Source: Betaproteobacteria bacterium
Lineage (GTDB): Bacteria > Pseudomonadota > Gammaproteobacteria > Burkholderiales > Rhodocyclaceae
DNA: 64,000 nucleotides
Reading direction: 5' to 3'
NCBI GenBank assembly: GCA_016208415.1
Contig: JACQYB010000014.1
Coordinates: forward strand, 1 to 64,000
The number at the start of each line of letters is the position of its first letter. Position 1 is the stretch's first letter. Below the pieces are notes generated by a model. The model ran no database searches. It worked only from the letters and a program-made list of their open reading frames with translations, and was not told the origin of the DNA. Position numbers and translations under genes: made by a program. Positions 51,184 through 60,002 of this stretch are shown here, piece after piece.

Positions 51184-52098
51184 ATGCCACATCACCCGCA
51201 ACACGGCGCGCGCCCGGGGTTCTACGCCGGCCTGGCCGGCATCCTCGCCTCGGCGGCCGCGTTCGGTGCCATGCCCATCTTTGCCCGTCATGCCTACGCC
51301 CACGGCATCGATACCACGGTGCTTCTGGCGTGGCGCTTCGCCATTGCCACGGCGGTGCTGACGGCCGTGGTGCTGTGGCGGCGCACGGCGCTGCCGCGCG
51401 GGCGCCAGTTGCTCGGGCTGGTGCTGATGGGCGGGGTGGGCTACGTGGGCCAGTCGTTCTGCTACTTCACCGCGCTGCACCATGCCGAGCCGGGGCTGGT
51501 GGCCATCCTGCTCTACCTCTACCCGTTCTTCGTCGCCATCCTGGCCAGCCGCATGCTCCACCAGCGGCTGGGCGCGCGGCGCTGGGTGCTGCTGGCGCTG
51601 GCCTTCGCCGGCGCGTCGCTGACCATCGGCGGCGGGCGCGGCGAGGCGATCGGGGTGGCGCTGGGCCTCGGCGCGGCGGCGATCTACGCGCTGTACATCG
51701 TGGCCGGCGCGCGCCTGACCCGGGGCGTGGACGCCATCGCCTCCAGCACCGTGGTGTGCGCGGCGGCGGCGCTGGTCTATGGGGTGTTGGCGGCGGTGAA
51801 GGTGGGGCAGGGCGCAGCCGCGCCACTGCCCGCGGACGCCGTGGCCTGGGCCAACGTGCTGGCCATCGCGGTGCTGAGCACGGCGGTGGCGATCCTTGGC
51901 TTCCTCTACGGCCTGCGCCTGGTGGGGCCGACCAACGCCTCCATGCTGTCCACCATCGAGCCGGTGGTCACCATGGTTCTGGCGTGGGTGGCCCTCGATG
52001 AGGCGGCCGGAGGAATCGCCATCCTCGGTGCGGCGTTGACGCTGCTGGCGGTGATCGTGCTGGCGCGCCAGGAGGGCCGCGCCCTGCACGCCGCGTGA
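51184..52098 (+). CDS. EamA/DMT-superfamily transporter
   Basis: A 304-residue protein with ten hydrophobic helices in two repeated halves (first half LAGILASAAAFGAMPIFARHAY, second half ALGLGAAAIYALYIVAGARL), the EamA pattern. Typical motifs such as LYLYPFFVAILA and the late IEPVVTMVLAWVALDE are present. Substrate unknown (often amino acids or metabolites). It starts just downstream of the copy A repeat with no clear ribosome site. Confidence 0.9.
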   Translation: MPHHPQHGARPGFYAGLAGILASAAAFGAMPIFARHAYAHGIDTTVLLAWRFAIATAVLTAVVLWRRTALPRGRQLLGLVLMGGVGYVGQSFCYFTALHHAEPGLVAILLYLYPFFVAILASRMLHQRLGARRWVLLALAFAGASLTIGGGRGEAIGVALGLGAAAIYALYIVAGARLTRGVDAIASSTVVCAAAALVYGVLAAVKVGQGAAAPLPADAVAWANVLAIAVLSTAVAILGFLYGLRLVGPTNASMLSTIEPVVTMVLAWVALDEAAGGIAILGAALTLLAVIVLARQEGRALHAA

Positions 52099-52183
52099 TC
52101 GGGATCGACCGCCGCGCCGCCGGCGAAGCAGGCGCGGGGTTCGCGATGGCGCGCAAGCCGTCCGCGGATTGTCTCGCGCCGCA

Positions 52184-53893
52184 TCACCGCAGATAGGCTT
52201 CCGTGGCGTAGCGGCGCATCATGCGGTGGCTGTTGAAATAGGCGGCGTTCTTGCTGATGGCGCCCTTCATCACGGCGATCCAGCCGGCCCGGTCGGCGTA
52301 CCACAGCGGCAGCACCACCTTCTCCAGCTTGTCGTACAAGGAGATGGCGTCGTTGCTGTTGGCGGCCGGGGTGTCGTCGCCCACGGCCCAGCCGGTCACG
52401 CCTTCCAGGCAGCCTTCCACCCACCAGCCGTCCAGCACCGAGAGCTGGGGCACGCCGTTGAAGGCCGCCTTCATGCCGCTGGTGCCGGAGGCCTCCAGGG
52501 GCCGCAGCGGTGTGTTCAGCCACACGTCCGAGCCGGACACCATGAGCACGGCCAGTGCCATGTCGTAGTCGGGCAGGAAAGCCATGGGGATCGCCCCGGC
52601 CAGTTCCCGGATGTGGGCGTGCAGGGATTCGATGAGGCGCTTGCCCGACTCGTCCTTCGGGTGGGCCTTGCCCGCGAGCACGATCTGGAAGGGATGCTCG
52701 CGGGCAATGGCCCGCAGCCGCGCCGGATCGGAGAACAGGAGGTCGGCGCGCTTGTAGGCCGTCATGCGCCGGGCGAAGCCGAGGATGGGCCTGTTCGCGT
52801 CCAGCGCCACGCCGGTCAGCTCCCGCACCTTGTCCGCCAGGGCCTGCCTCGCCTCCTGGTGGGCCTCCCACAGCTCGCCGTCGGGGATGCGGTCGGCCCG
52901 GGAGAGCAGTTCCGGCTCGTGGCACCAGCCCGGCACGTACTGGTCATACACCGCCGCCACGGCCAGGCTGGTCCAGGTGGACGAATGCACCCCGTTGGTC
53001 ACCGCATGCACGGCGTACCCCGGAAACATCCTGCGCGACACTTCGGCATGGCGCTTGGCCACGCCGTTCACGTATTCGGAGAGGTTCAGGGCCAGGCGGG
53101 TCATGTTGAGCCGGTCTTCGCCGGCCAGCAGCCTCACCGCATTCAGGTCCGGCAGGTCGCCGTGGATGCGCTGCACCAGGTCGTAGTCGAACTTGTCGTG
53201 GCCTGCATCCACGGGGGTGTGGGTGGTGAAGGTGCACAGTTCGCGCACGCGGGGCAGGTCGTAGGGGCTCTCGCCGGGCCGCAGATCCTCGGCGGGGTAG
53301 GCGAAGCGCCGCAGCAGGGCCAGGGTGAGGAAGGCGGAGTGCCCCTCGTTCATGTGGTAGCCCATGAGATTGAAACCCAGGGCCTGGAGCATGGCGATGC
53401 CGCCCGCGCCCAGTACCGCCTCCTGCTTGATGCGGTAGGTCTCGTCGCCGCCGTAGAGGTAGTGGGTGATGTCGCGGTCGCGCGGGTCGTTCACCGGCAC
53501 GTCGGTATCGAGCAGCAATACCGGGATGCCGCCGTCCGCCCGGGAACTCAGCACGTAGAGCCAGCCCCCGATCCATACCTCGCGCCCTTCCAGGGTCAGG
53601 GCCACGGCGGCGTGCAGCCGGGTGGCGTAGCGAGCGGGGTCCCAATCGTCCGGACGTTCGACCTGTCGGCCCTGGGAATCGATCTCCTGGCGGAAATAGC
53701 CGGCCCGCGACACCAGGGTCACCGCCACCATGGGCACGCCGATGTCCGCCGCGGCGCGCAGCGTGTCCCCCGCCAGCACGCCCAGGCCGCCGCTGTAGGT
53801 GGGGATGTCGTTCTCCAGGGCGATCTCCATGGAGAAATAGGCCACCCGCGGCATGTGGGTGAATTCCTCGGTTTTCTTCGCTGCGCGCGCCAT
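52184..53893 (-). CDS. glgP: alpha-glucan phosphorylase (short GT35 form)
   Basis: A 569-residue GT35 enzyme that removes glucose 1-phosphate from glycogen or maltodextrin. FSMEIALENDIPTYSGGLGVLAGD and HMNEGHSAFL are typical of the short alpha-glucan phosphorylase family, and EASGTSGMKAAFNGVPQLS holds the PLP-binding Lys. It is about 250 residues shorter than E. coli GlgP but matches its own family. No other glycogen gene is adjacent. Confidence 0.92.
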   Translation of the reverse strand: MARAAKKTEEFTHMPRVAYFSMEIALENDIPTYSGGLGVLAGDTLRAAADIGVPMVAVTLVSRAGYFRQEIDSQGRQVERPDDWDPARYATRLHAAVALTLEGREVWIGGWLYVLSSRADGGIPVLLLDTDVPVNDPRDRDITHYLYGGDETYRIKQEAVLGAGGIAMLQALGFNLMGYHMNEGHSAFLTLALLRRFAYPAEDLRPGESPYDLPRVRELCTFTTHTPVDAGHDKFDYDLVQRIHGDLPDLNAVRLLAGEDRLNMTRLALNLSEYVNGVAKRHAEVSRRMFPGYAVHAVTNGVHSSTWTSLAVAAVYDQYVPGWCHEPELLSRADRIPDGELWEAHQEARQALADKVRELTGVALDANRPILGFARRMTAYKRADLLFSDPARLRAIAREHPFQIVLAGKAHPKDESGKRLIESLHAHIRELAGAIPMAFLPDYDMALAVLMVSGSDVWLNTPLRPLEASGTSGMKAAFNGVPQLSVLDGWWVEGCLEGVTGWAVGDDTPAANSNDAISLYDKLEKVVLPLWYADRAGWIAVMKGAISKNAAYFNSHRMMRRYATEAYLR

Positions 53894-54044
53894 GGCCGCT
53901 CCCTGCCCAGTGATTCCGGGGAATGATATTGTGCGCGCCCGCCGCGGTTAATATGCTGATCTTCCGGCTGGCGACGATGAGGCAGAAGATGACCGACCTG
54001 AGCGACGTGGGTTCATCCATGTCTGAACCGAGGCGACCGGAATG

Positions 54045-54184
54045 ATCCTTGATTCCTCAGTTGAACGCGCCCGAGTGTGGGCCTGCCGGGTCGGCTGGCA
54101 AGGCGCGACGAGGCCGCGGGGCCGCCCCCCGCAACGAGGAGCAACGCCGCCAGACGACCCGGCAGGCGCGCAATCGGGCGCGTA
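54045..54184 (-). mobile_element. foldback (MITE-like) element, copy B, inserted before the plsB-like reading frame
   Basis: Reverse copy of the element: one terminal repeat ATCCTTGATTCCTCAGTTGA (54045-54064) and the core to 54184; the other terminal repeat is missing. The core is a near-complete inverted repeat (GCGCCCGAGTGTGGGCCTGC on one side, GGCAGGCGCGCAATCGGGCG on the other). It ends in a TAG (54183-54185) that is in frame with the acyltransferase. Before it lies a short open frame from ATG 53989 (MTDLSDVGSSMSEPRRPE) that could be the original N-terminus. Confidence 0.75.
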
Positions 54185-54212
54185 GTGGTTCCTGCGCCGG
54201 CGCATCAACGCC

Positions 54213-55802
54213 GTGATCCACGAGGCCAGCACCCGGCTCAACATCGAGCTGCCTTCCTTCAAGCTCACGCGCCGCCAGGTGCTGGTCGACCGCCTGTTTC
54301 ACGACCCCCGGGTCCAGACCGCGGCGGAGGAGTACGCCCGCGAGAGCAACCGTCCGCTGCCCGAGGTTCGCCAGCAGGTGGATCGCTACTGCCACGAGAT
54401 CGTCCCCGCCTTCAATGCCTACCTGTATTTTCGCGTCGGCTACTGGATCGCCCGGAAGGTGGCGAAGTCGCTCTACCGCGTGCGCCTGGGCTTCATCGAC
54501 GAGCCGGCGCTGGCGCGCGTGGCGCCGAAATCCACCGTGGTGTTCGTCATGAACCACCGCAGCAACATGGACTACGTGCTGGTCTCCTTCCTGGCGGCGG
54601 AGCGCGCGGCCCTGTCCTACGCCGTGGGCGAGTGGGCGCGGGTGTGGCCGCTGCAGACGCTGATCCGCGCCATGGGCGCCTACTTCGTGCGGCGCGACTC
54701 CGGCGACCCGCTCTACCGCACGGTGTTGCAGCGCTACGTGCAGATGGCCACGGAAGCCGGCGTGTGCCAGGCCATGTTCCCGGAGGGCGGGCTGAGCACC
54801 GACGGGCGGCTGCGCAAGCCGAAGTTCGGCCTGCTGGACTACATGGTGCGGCACTTCCGCGCCGACGCCGAGCGCGACCTGGTGTTCATCCCCGTGGGCG
54901 TGAATTACGACCGCGTGCTGGAGGACCGCACGCTGCTGCTGCGGGGGCGCGGGCGTGGCGGCGCGGCGGATTCGGCGATGCCACGCGGCGACGGCGCCGC
55001 GAAAGCGTCCTGCGCGGACGGCTCCGGGGGTGCATTGCGCGAGGTTGGCGCCGCGGCGGGGACCCGCGACGGTGGCTCCACGGTTCGGCGCGGCAACGGC
55101 GCCCCGCGGGTCGGCCTGGGCCAAACGCTGCTCAACACCGCGCGTTTCGTGTCCTCCAACCTCTGGCTCATGCTCACCGGCCGCTGGCACCGTTTCGGCT
55201 ACGCCTGCGTGAATTTCGGCGCTCCGCTGTCCATGCGCGCCTGGGTGGGCGAGCAGGCGCTGGATTTCCCGGCCATGGACGACGCCACGCGCCGCGCCGC
55301 CGTGCAGCGCCTGGGCGAGGCGCTGATGGCGCGCATTGGCGAAGTCGTGCCGGTGCTGCCGGTGGCGCTGGCGGCGGCGGTGCTGCGCCAGGACCCGGAG
55401 CGCGCCTGGAGCGAGCTGGAACTGAAGGTGGCGGTGGCGGAACTGGCGCGGCGCCTGGACGCCCTCGGCGCCCATCTCTACGTGCCGCGCCAGGACCGGG
55501 ACTACGCCATCGCCGTGGGCCTGCGCATGCTGGTGCTGCGCCACATCGTCGAGGAGGGCGAGGACGGACTTTTCCGCCCCGAACCCGCCAACCTGGAGGT
55601 GCTGGCCTACTACGCCAACTCCGTCGCCCACCTGCTGGAGCGCGGGGACGAGGCCGCCGGCGAGGCGGGCGCGGAGCCTCCCGGCGCCGTTCCCGCCGTG
55701 GCCTGCGGCGAAGCGCCGCAAGGCGCCTGCGGATTTCCGCCCCCGGGCGCGCCCGGACTCCCGCCGCACGGCGCGGCCCCGCGCGGCGGGGTACCGGACT
55801 GA
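54213..55802 (+). CDS. PlsB-like glycerol-3-phosphate acyltransferase family protein, probably 5'-truncated by a repeat
   Basis: A 529-residue protein from a GTG start. Motif I NHRSNMDYVL (HxxxxD), motif II region FVRRDSGDPLYR, and motif III FPEGGLSTDGRLRKPKFGLL are clear, as in PlsB/GPAT enzymes, so it should acylate a glycerol phosphate-type substrate at the membrane. Upstream in frame are WFLRRRINAV, conserved-looking but preceded by a TAG at the repeat junction, so the true start was probably lost. Residues ~248-305 are a low-complexity GC-rich insertion between motif III and the second half. The stop overlaps the next ATG. Confidence 0.8.
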   Translation: MIHEASTRLNIELPSFKLTRRQVLVDRLFHDPRVQTAAEEYARESNRPLPEVRQQVDRYCHEIVPAFNAYLYFRVGYWIARKVAKSLYRVRLGFIDEPALARVAPKSTVVFVMNHRSNMDYVLVSFLAAERAALSYAVGEWARVWPLQTLIRAMGAYFVRRDSGDPLYRTVLQRYVQMATEAGVCQAMFPEGGLSTDGRLRKPKFGLLDYMVRHFRADAERDLVFIPVGVNYDRVLEDRTLLLRGRGRGGAADSAMPRGDGAAKASCADGSGGALREVGAAAGTRDGGSTVRRGNGAPRVGLGQTLLNTARFVSSNLWLMLTGRWHRFGYACVNFGAPLSMRAWVGEQALDFPAMDDATRRAAVQRLGEALMARIGEVVPVLPVALAAAVLRQDPERAWSELELKVAVAELARRLDALGAHLYVPRQDRDYAIAVGLRMLVLRHIVEEGEDGLFRPEPANLEVLAYYANSVAHLLERGDEAAGEAGAEPPGAVPAVACGEAPQGACGFPPPGAPGLPPHGAAPRGGVPD

Positions 55803-56866
55803 TGCGCCTGTACGTCGCCGTCAGCCACCACGGCTACGGCCACCTGGCGCAGACCGCCGCCGTGCTGTCGGCCGCGCACGCGCTGCGCCCCGGCCTGTCG
55901 CTGATCGTGCACTCCGCCCTGCCGACGGCGGTACTGCGCGCCCGCCTGCCCCTGGCCTTCGAGCACTGGCACGAGCCCTGCGACTGCGTGCCGCTGATGC
56001 ACGACTCCACCCGCCTCGACCTGGACGGCACCCTGGCCGCCTACCGCGATTTCCACCACGGCTGGCCGGCGCGGGTGGACGCCCTGGCGCGGCGCCTGGC
56101 CCGCCTGGCGCCCGACGGGGTGTTCTGCAACGTCGCCTACTGGCCCCTGGCCGCCGCGGCCCACGCCGGGTTGCCGGCGGTGGCGCTGTGCTCGCTCAAC
56201 TGGGCCGACATCTTCGACGCCTGCCTGGGCGGGCGGCCCGGAACCGCGGCCATCCACGCCGAGATGCTGGCCGCCTACCGGGCGGCGGCGCGCTTCCTCA
56301 AGCCCCGCCCCGCCATGCCCATGCCCGCCCTGGACAACGGGGAGGACCTGCCGCCCCTGGCCATCCACGGCCGCGAGCGGCGCGCCGAACTGCGCCGCCG
56401 GCTGGACCTGCCCGCCGCCACCCGGCTCATCCTGGTCGGCCTGGGCGGCATCCCCCACCGCCTGGACGTGGAGCACTGGCCCAGCCATCCGGGCCTGACC
56501 TGGCTGCTGCCCGACGCCTGGGACGTGCATCGCCCCGACGCACGGAGCTACGGCGCCGCCGACATGCCCTACGCCGACCTGCTCGCCTCCAGCGACGCCC
56601 TGCTCACCAAGCCCGGCTACGGCAGCTTCGTCGAGGCCGCCACCCTGGGCCTGCCGGTGCTCTACCTGCCGCGCCCGGAATGGCCGGAGGCGGCCTGGCT
56701 GGTGGAGTGGCTGCACGGCCACGGGCGGGCCGAGGCCATCGCCGAGGATGCGCTGGCGCGCGGCGCGCTGGCCGAGCCGCTGGAGCGGCTGTGGGCCATG
56801 CCGGCGCCGCCGCGGCCGGTGGCCGATCCGGCGGGTGCGGCGCGACGGGTGCTGGAGCTGCTGTAA
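55802..56866 (+). CDS. GT-B-like (MurG-related) glycosyltransferase-like protein
   Basis: A 354-residue protein of uncertain function. N-terminal VAVSHHGYGHLAQTAAVLSA and C-terminal LLTKPGYGSFVEAATLGLPVLYLPRPEWPE have the layout of MurG/DGDG-synthase-like GT-B enzymes. No transmembrane segment. It is translationally coupled to the acyltransferase (ATGA), suggesting a role in lipid or glycolipid metabolism, but the substrate cannot be told. Confidence 0.72.
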   Translation: MRLYVAVSHHGYGHLAQTAAVLSAAHALRPGLSLIVHSALPTAVLRARLPLAFEHWHEPCDCVPLMHDSTRLDLDGTLAAYRDFHHGWPARVDALARRLARLAPDGVFCNVAYWPLAAAAHAGLPAVALCSLNWADIFDACLGGRPGTAAIHAEMLAAYRAAARFLKPRPAMPMPALDNGEDLPPLAIHGRERRAELRRRLDLPAATRLILVGLGGIPHRLDVEHWPSHPGLTWLLPDAWDVHRPDARSYGAADMPYADLLASSDALLTKPGYGSFVEAATLGLPVLYLPRPEWPEAAWLVEWLHGHGRAEAIAEDALARGALAEPLERLWAMPAPPRPVADPAGAARRVLELL

Positions 56867-56976
56867 CGCTACAGCCGCCATGACGCCGGTCCCGGACCAT
56901 GGTGTGGCGCGGCCGTTACCGGGAGGGGGTGGGCGGGGCGCGCCGGCGTGAAAACCCGGTGCAGCCCGCCGGATAT

Positions 56977-58137
56977 TCACATCAGCGCTTGCGGCCGTGT
57001 TCCCGATTCCGTCACACCCGCCAGACCGATGGCACGGACCCGCTCCGCCAGCGCAAAGCTCCTGTCCCCGGGGTGGACCACCCGAAGTTCCTCCAGCCCC
57101 AGGGTCTCCATGGCCACCTGCATGGAGCGGGTGAGTTGCGGGCGCTCGGTGTACTTCACTTCGTAACCGACAGGGGGGCCGTCGCCGAAGACCACCAGAT
57201 CCACCTCCGCACGCCCGTAGGCGGACCAGAAATAGACGTCCGCCTGGTCGTGGCGGCGGATGATTTCCTCGATGGCGAAGCCTTCCCACGACGCGCCCAG
57301 TTTGGGGTGGCGGATGAGGGCATCGCGCCCGGTGATGCCCATCAGGGTGTGGAACAGGCCCGCATCCCGCAAGTAGAGCTTGGGGGCCTTGACCTGGCGC
57401 TTGGCCACGTTGGCGTGCCAGGGCTGGAGCAGCCGCACCATGAAGGTGGCGGCGAGGATGTCCAGGTAGCGGCGCACGGTGGTGTCGGCGGCGCCGAAGG
57501 AGCGGCCCAATTCGGAGAAGTTGACCAGTTGGCCATGGTAGTGGGCCAGCATCATCCAGAAGCGGCGCAGCGCCTGGGGCGGCACGGCGATGCCCAGGGC
57601 CGGCAGGTCGCGTTCGAGGAAGGTGGCGACGTAGCTGCGGCGCCACAGGTTGCTGGCGTCTTCGTCGGGGGCGAGGAAGGAACGCGGGAACCCGCCCCGG
57701 AGCCAGAGGCGGTCCATGTGGGCGGCTCCCACCTCGGGCAGTGTGAACGGCGTCAGTTCGATGTGGCCGATGCGCCCGGCCAGGGTCTCGGACGACTGGC
57801 GGATCAGGTCGCGCGAGGCGCTGCCGAGGATGAGGAAGCGCCCCGCGTTGTCGGGGCGGTCCGCCAGCACCCGCAGCACCGGGAACAGGTCGGGCAGCCG
57901 CTGAATCTCATCGATGATCACCAGCCCGCCCAGGGCTTGCAGCGCCAGCCTGGGTTCGGCCAGCGCGGCCAGGTCGGTGGGGTCTTCGAGATCGAAGCGC
58001 GTCACCAGCCCCGGCGACGCTTCGGCGAACATGCGCGCCAGCGTGGTCTTGCCGCATTGGCGCGGCCCCAGCAGCGCCACCACCGGATGCACGGCGAACT
58101 GGCGGGCGATCTGCTTGAGGTAGTGAGGGCGATCCAT
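56977..58137 (-). CDS. AAA14/DUF4143-type ATP-binding protein
   Basis: A 386-residue protein. Walker A LLGPRQCGKTTLAR (about 23-36), Walker B-like LVIIDEIQRLPDLFPVLRVL, then the DUF4143 region from about residue 190 (RRFWMMLAHYHGQLVNFSEL) with a nuclease-like end (GRAEVDLVVFGDGPPVGYEVKY). Such proteins are widespread orphan ATPases with unknown role. An 11-bp inverted repeat lies 20 bases upstream of the start. Confidence 0.9.
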   Translation of the reverse strand: MDRPHYLKQIARQFAVHPVVALLGPRQCGKTTLARMFAEASPGLVTRFDLEDPTDLAALAEPRLALQALGGLVIIDEIQRLPDLFPVLRVLADRPDNAGRFLILGSASRDLIRQSSETLAGRIGHIELTPFTLPEVGAAHMDRLWLRGGFPRSFLAPDEDASNLWRRSYVATFLERDLPALGIAVPPQALRRFWMMLAHYHGQLVNFSELGRSFGAADTTVRRYLDILAATFMVRLLQPWHANVAKRQVKAPKLYLRDAGLFHTLMGITGRDALIRHPKLGASWEGFAIEEIIRRHDQADVYFWSAYGRAEVDLVVFGDGPPVGYEVKYTERPQLTRSMQVAMETLGLEELRVVHPGDRSFALAERVRAIGLAGVTESGTRPQALM

Positions 58138-58156
58138 GGGGGCAGTCGGGGCATGG

Positions 58157-58195
58157 CTTGTGAAAATTCTGCGCTGTGTACCGTATTTTCACAAG
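58157..58195. promoter_or_regulatory. 11-bp inverted repeat upstream of the AAA ATPase gene
   Basis: Perfect arms CTTGTGAAAAT (58157-58167) and ATTTTCACAAG (58185-58195), spacer 17. AT-rich in a GC-rich region. It could be an operator or a promoter-proximal hairpin. The rest of 58138-58378 holds nothing recognised. Confidence 0.5.
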
Positions 58196-58378
58196 ATCCA
58201 GGCCGAAACCCATCCGGCACGGGTGCCGACTACCCGGACGGGGGAAGCCCGCGCAGGCCTGTTCCACCCGCCGGGCTGTCGTTTCCCGCTCCCCCGGATC
58301 GCGCCTAGCCCGAACTTTGATCCCCAATTAAACGCAAGTGCGCGCCGCGTCTGAGGTTTTGGTCCGGCGGTGCGACCG

Positions 58379-58618
58379 CTACTGGGTACAAGCCGGATTC
58401 AAACCGAGCAGGGTGAAGGCTTTGGCTTGAAGCGGGGTGGGCCGGGTGGTGAGGATGATCTTGGCCTCGGGGTTGAGGTGCGTGGAGGCGACGTAGTAGG
58501 TCAGCGTACCGAGGTCTTGCAGCAGCGTCCTGAAGCTGTGCACAGGCAGCCCGTCCTCGGTGGTCTTGGCCGCGTCCTTGGCCTTGGCCTGGGGGGGGGA
58601 GCGAACCGCCTTGGCCAC
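58379..58618 (-). pseudogene. IS1634-type transposase C-terminal remnant
   Basis: 79 residues with the block LPVHSFRTLLQDLGTLTYYV and the TTRPTPLQAKAFTLLGLNP end, which resembles the C-terminus of IS1634-family (DDE) transposases. The DDE catalytic part is missing, and no inverted repeat was found. It lies 13 bases from the sensor kinase gene, so an insertion decayed here. Confidence 0.55.
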
Positions 58619-58631
58619 CGGCGAGGGGCGG

Positions 58632-60002
58632 CTACGCGGCCGCAGGCAGGATCAGCCGTGCCTCCAGGCCGCCAAGCGGCGACTCGGCCAGGGTGACCCG
58701 CCCGCCATAGAGGCGAGCCAGGTCATCGACGATGGCGAGGCCGAGTCCTGTCCCCGGCACCTGCTCGTCCGCCCTGACACCGCGGCGGATCATGGCCTCC
58801 CGCTGATCGGATGCAATGCCCGGGCCGTCGTCCTCGACCCCGATATCGAGCCTGTCCCCGTCGATCCGGGCATGAATCTCGACGCGGGAAGCGGCCCACT
58901 TGCAGGCATTGTCGAGCAGATTGCCCAGCATCTCCTGCAAGTCCTGCTCCTCGCCACGGAACAGGAGATCCGGCGCCGTCGGGTGGACGACCAGTGCCAA
59001 TCGCCGCCCGGCATGAATGCGTTGCATCGTGCGCACCAGCCCATCGACGGCCGCCCTGACAGGCGTTCGCGCACCGGGCACGCGTACCGCGGCAGCCGCT
59101 TGCGCCCGAGCCAGGTGGTAATCCACCTGCTTGCGCGCCATCTCGACCTGGCCGACGACGAGTCGGGCGAGGTGATCGTCCTTGCCATGGGCGGCATTGG
59201 CGAGAACGCTCAATGGGGTCTTCAGGGCATGGGCAAGATCGCCCGCTTGCGTGCGCGCGCGCTCGACAACGTCCGCGTTCTGCGTTAACACGCTGTTGAA
59301 TTCTTCCACCAGCGGCATGAGCTCGGCCGGGAAGGCTCCTTCCATCTGCCGGGCATCACCACCGCGCACCCGCCCGAGCGCGCGGCGCAACTGGCGCAGC
59401 GGTGCCAGGCCGACGACGACCTGCAGCAGAGCGGCAAATGCAAGCCCCAGGCCAAGCACGCCGAGCGCCAGCCATAGCGCGCCATTGAAGCGGGATACCG
59501 GCTCGATCATCAGGCGTTCATCGGCGGCGACGATCAGGCGCAGCGAAACGTCGTCGATTCGCACGGCGCGCTCGACCGCTCCCAGCATCGTCCCATCCGG
59601 ACCGGCGATTCGATGTTGGTGCACTTCCCCATCCATCGGCACATCCGCAGGAACGGCGAGCACCTGATCCCACAAGGAGCGGGAGCGCAGCAGCGCGTCC
59701 ACCGCCAGCATTCCCGGACCGGCGATGCGGTCGATTTGCCAGTAGAGACCACCAAACGGCCTGTTGATGCGGGGATCGCTCAGGGGCACCGACAGGGTGG
59801 GTCGGCCCTGACCGTCCAGGACCAGATGCGCCGTCAATTGGTCGAGATGGGTCCCCAATTCGGCATTGAACTGCGCTGCCACGTGGCTGCGAAACAGGCT
59901 GCCCAGCCCCCATCCCGCGAAGACGATCGACGCCGCGATCCAGACCAGCGTTGTGGCCAACAGCCGAATGCGCAGCGAGCCGCGCAGCGTCGCCGGATTC
60001 AT
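58632..60002 (-). CDS. sensor histidine kinase (PhoQ/QseC-like)
   Basis: A 456-residue kinase with two membrane segments (~12-35 and ~172-198) enclosing a ~135-residue periplasmic sensor, then HAMP-like LRQLRRALGRVRGGDARQ, HisKA with the H-box DLAHALKTPLSVLAN, N-box MLGNLLDNACKWA, DDGPGIA and GTGLGLAIVDDL. It overlaps the regulator by 4 bases. It is divergent from the cytochrome operon and probably senses a signal for it, perhaps a metal or redox cue, but the ligand is unknown. Confidence 0.92.
   Translation of the reverse strand: MNPATLRGSLRIRLLATTLVWIAASIVFAGWGLGSLFRSHVAAQFNAELGTHLDQLTAHLVLDGQGRPTLSVPLSDPRINRPFGGLYWQIDRIAGPGMLAVDALLRSRSLWDQVLAVPADVPMDGEVHQHRIAGPDGTMLGAVERAVRIDDVSLRLIVAADERLMIEPVSRFNGALWLALGVLGLGLAFAALLQVVVGLAPLRQLRRALGRVRGGDARQMEGAFPAELMPLVEEFNSVLTQNADVVERARTQAGDLAHALKTPLSVLANAAHGKDDHLARLVVGQVEMARKQVDYHLARAQAAAAVRVPGARTPVRAAVDGLVRTMQRIHAGRRLALVVHPTAPDLLFRGEEQDLQEMLGNLLDNACKWAASRVEIHARIDGDRLDIGVEDDGPGIASDQREAMIRRGVRADEQVPGTGLGLAIVDDLARLYGGRVTLAESPLGGLEARLILPAAA

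Noticed and set aside
54077..56866. 929-residue plus-strand frame over the PlsB-like gene and its neighbour
   Set aside because: Only its last 354 residues (from 55802) form a plausible protein; the rest is a shadow of the acyltransferase.
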